Positions 7,781-9,599 of a stretch of DNA of 9,599 bases are shown here, piece by piece. How positions within the stretch are numbered: position 1 is the first letter of the stretch; the number at the start of each line of letters is the position of its first letter. The stretch covers positions 1 through 9,599 of the forward strand of contig CAZEUZ010000106.1 in the NCBI GenBank assembly GCA_964515805.1. The letters run 5' to 3'. The notes beneath the pieces were generated by a model. That model saw only the letters and a list, made by a program, of their open reading frames with translations. It ran no database searches and had not been told where the DNA came from. The DNA is from CAZEUZ01 sp964515805. GTDB lineage: Bacteria > Pseudomonadota > Gammaproteobacteria > Pseudomonadales > Cellvibrionaceae. Position numbers and translations under genes: made by a program.

Positions 7781-8746
7781 ATGCATTCGGACAAAAAATA
7801 CAGAAGACTTGCCGTAGTCATGGATCCCATTGCTACTATTAAAGTACACAAAGACACCACTCTAGCTATATTGTTGGCAGCTAAAAAGCGCGGTTGGCAA
7901 TTACACTACCTGGAAACTAACGACTTGTTTTTAGCTGGAGAAGTGGCTATGGGTAGAGTACAACAGCTCGATGTTTTTGATGATGCTGAGTGTTGGTACC
8001 AGTTGGGTGATCGCAAGCTGACGCCACTATCGGAGTTGGATGTGATTCTGATGCGTAAGGATCCGCCTTTTGATAATCATTACATATATTGCACCTACAT
8101 CCTTGAAGCAGCTCAACGTCAAGGTTGTCTAGTCGTTAATGATCCGCAGAGCTTGCGTGACTGTAACGAAAAGATATTCACGGCTCAATTCCCACAGTGT
8201 TTTCCACCCCTCCTTGTCAGTAGTGATATCGATTCTCTCAGAGAATTTTATCTGGAACATCGAGATGTTATTTTTAAACCACTAGACGGTATGGGTGGCG
8301 CCGGTATTTTCCGCTGTCGGCGCGATGAACTTAATTTAGGCGTCATTCTGGAAACTCTCACTCAACATGGTCAGCAGTTCATTATGGCTCAGCGTTACGT
8401 ACCTGAAATAGTACAGGGAGATAAACGTATTTTAGTTGTTGATGGTAAAGCCATACCCTATGCTTTGGCGAGAATCCCAATCAATGGAGAAACGCGAGCC
8501 AATTTGGCAGCTGGCGGCGATGGCCGCCCTCAACCACTTAGCGATCGTGACCAATGGATTGTCGATCAGATTTCACCAACATTGTTAGCGAAAAAATTGT
8601 TATTCGTAGGCTTGGATGTGATCGGCGATTATTTAACTGAAATTAATGTTACTAGCCCTACCTGCGCCAGACAGATTGATCGTGCTTACGGGACTGATAT
8701 TGGTGGCCAGCTGCTATTGGCTATTGAGGAGCGTCTACCACATTGA
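7781..8746 (+). CDS. gshB: Glutathione synthetase (ATP-grasp)
   Basis: Cytosolic ATP-grasp enzyme that joins gamma-glutamylcysteine and glycine to make glutathione, the second step of the pathway. From ATG 7781 it has 321 residues, against about 315 in E. coli. Family blocks are clear: VVMDP (12-16), MRKDPPFD (91-98), NDPQSLRDCNEK (120-131), the glycine-rich ATP loop KPLDGMGGAGIFR (166-178), GDKR (213-216), GETRANLAAGG (236-246) and LTEINVTSPTC (285-295) with metal-binding Glu/Asn residues. A TTG at 7769 would add four residues. ATG 7781 is preferred, although neither has a good ribosome site. The gene is divergent from pilG and its stop overlaps the start of the tonB gene, the same neighbourhood as in Pseudomonas. 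Confidence 0.97.
   Translation: MHSDKKYRRLAVVMDPIATIKVHKDTTLAILLAAKKRGWQLHYLETNDLFLAGEVAMGRVQQLDVFDDAECWYQLGDRKLTPLSELDVILMRKDPPFDNHYIYCTYILEAAQRQGCLVVNDPQSLRDCNEKIFTAQFPQCFPPLLVSSDIDSLREFYLEHRDVIFKPLDGMGGAGIFRCRRDELNLGVILETLTQHGQQFIMAQRYVPEIVQGDKRILVVDGKAIPYALARIPINGETRANLAAGGDGRPQPLSDRDQWIVDQISPTLLAKKLLFVGLDVIGDYLTEINVTSPTCARQIDRAYGTDIGGQLLLAIEERLPH
8726..8731 (+). promoter_or_regulatory. Ribosome binding site supporting the TTG start of tonB
   Basis: GAGGAG lies inside the last codons of gshB, 11 bases before the TTG at 8743. The tonB frame is closed by a TGA at 8725-8727, so little room exists for another start upstream. The site and the overlap with the gshB stop together favour the TTG. 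Confidence 0.5.
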
Positions 8747-9599
8747 CAACAACACTGACAACCGCGCCGAGCCAAGACCGATTGAGTTTCACGCTCTTTT
8801 TATCGTTGGTGATCCATGCATTGATTATTTTTGGGGTCGCATTTAGTGCTACTGAGCCATCAAGCTCCGCACCTAGTATTACGATTACTATCGCTACACA
8901 CAAAGTGGAGCAGGCTCCCGAAGAAGTCGATTTCCTTGCTCAGCACAACCAGGAGGCCAGTGGCACAGAAACGGAATTACTCGAATTGACAACGGATACT
9001 AGAGCAGACTTTGCCGATACTAGGATTCAGTCTGTCGCTTCACCGTTGCAGCCCCAGTATCAAACAGATTCATTGAAAAAAAATAACAATAAGCCCGTAT
9101 TGACCACGATAGATGCAGATCAGAGCCACATTGATATTAGTGATGACATCGATAAATCAGATAAAAACATGGATCGAAACAAAAAAGTTGTTCCCGTCAT
9201 CAATAACGAGATTGCCAGTTTGCTCGCCACGCTTGATCGACAGCGGCAAGAATATGCCAAGCGCCCGCGCAAGCGGGCACTGACTTCCGTATCGGCCAAA
9301 AGTGCCATCGATGCGGCTTACTTACATCGATGGACTCAGAGGGTTGAAGAAGTTGGCAACCGCAACTTTCCTAGAGAAGCGGTAAAAAACAATATCACCG
9401 GTAGTTTGCGGCTGCTTTGCGTACTGAATGATAAGGGCGCCATTGAAGAAGTAAAAATATTACAATCATCTGGCCACTCTGTTCTCGACACAGCCGCGCT
9501 CCAAATTATCCACTTGGCTGCGCCTTTTCTCCCCTTTCCACCGGAGATTCGCAAAAATACCGATCAATTGGAAATTATCCGTACGTGGAATTTTGAAAT
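8743..9599 (+). CDS. tonB3: TonB-family energy transducer (TonB3-like), 3' end outside window
   Basis: Open frame to the right edge, 285 complete codons, with probably only a few missing. It begins at TTG 8743, whose bases overlap the gshB TGA (TTGA), with GAGGAG upstream. One N-terminal membrane anchor (about 14-35) carries the TonB/TolA-type S-xxx-H motif (S21, H25), which in E. coli TonB contacts ExbD. A periplasmic hydrophilic linker (about 37-190) follows. The C-terminal TonB domain (about 192-285) shows AYLHRWTQRVEEVGNRNFP, then GSLRLLCVLNDKGAIEEVKI, SSGHSVLDTAAL and IIRTWNFE. In P. aeruginosa, the homologue next to gshB is TonB3, reported to be needed for normal twitching and pilus assembly. 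The linker has few prolines and no Pro-Lys/Pro-Glu repeats, unlike classical TonB. The family assignment is firm; the TonB3 identity rests on synteny. Confidence 0.88.
   Translation, partial: MTTTLTTAPSQDRLSFTLFLSLVIHALIIFGVAFSATEPSSSAPSITITIATHKVEQAPEEVDFLAQHNQEASGTETELLELTTDTRADFADTRIQSVASPLQPQYQTDSLKKNNNKPVLTTIDADQSHIDISDDIDKSDKNMDRNKKVVPVINNEIASLLATLDRQRQEYAKRPRKRALTSVSAKSAIDAAYLHRWTQRVEEVGNRNFPREAVKNNITGSLRLLCVLNDKGAIEEVKILQSSGHSVLDTAALQIIHLAAPFLPFPPEIRKNTDQLEIIRTWNFE

Noticed and set aside
8646..8846. Plus-strand frame over the gshB-tonB junction
   Set aside because: Out of frame with both genes; the GshB C-terminus and the TonB anchor are clear in the other two frames.

Overview
The window reads as a chromosomal piece of a gammaproteobacterium carrying the Pil-Chp (twitching/type IV pilus) chemosensory locus. 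Gene content, order and divergence match the Pseudomonas aeruginosa tonB3-gshB / pilG-pilH-pilI-pilJ-(pilK)-chpA arrangement. The base composition is more AT-rich than Pseudomonas. A lower-GC relative (Cellvibrionales/marine Pseudomonadales-like) is plausible, but this is an inference from gene order and composition only.

Layout. The minus strand is read from about 7.5 kb down to 1. It holds pilG (7103-7504), pilH (6702-7073), pilI (6040-6585), pilJ (3734-5920) and the 5' part of chpA (1-3566), which runs off the left edge. The plus strand is read from 7.78 kb to the right edge. It holds gshB (7781-8746) and a tonB-type gene (8743-9599), whose last codons lie beyond the window. The two units diverge from an AT-rich 276-bp spacer (7505-7780) that contains a perfect 14-bp inverted repeat and three copies of one octamer.

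How the genes work together. By analogy with P. aeruginosa, PilJ is the membrane chemoreceptor, PilI the CheW-like adaptor, ChpA the large multi-Hpt CheA-type kinase, and PilG and PilH the two CheY-like response regulators that control pilus extension/retraction and cAMP output. The neighbouring TonB3-type protein is also linked to type IV pilus function in P. aeruginosa. GshB (glutathione synthetase) is a housekeeping enzyme that shares the conserved neighbourhood. No pilK methyltransferase lies between pilJ and chpA.

I see no mobile element, CRISPR array, tRNA or rRNA gene, and no sign of a wholly new system. The points most worth a second look are phosphotransfer-like modules in ChpA that lack the histidine, an acidic C-terminal extension on PilJ, the inverted repeat in front of gshB, and the TTG start of tonB overlapping the gshB stop.
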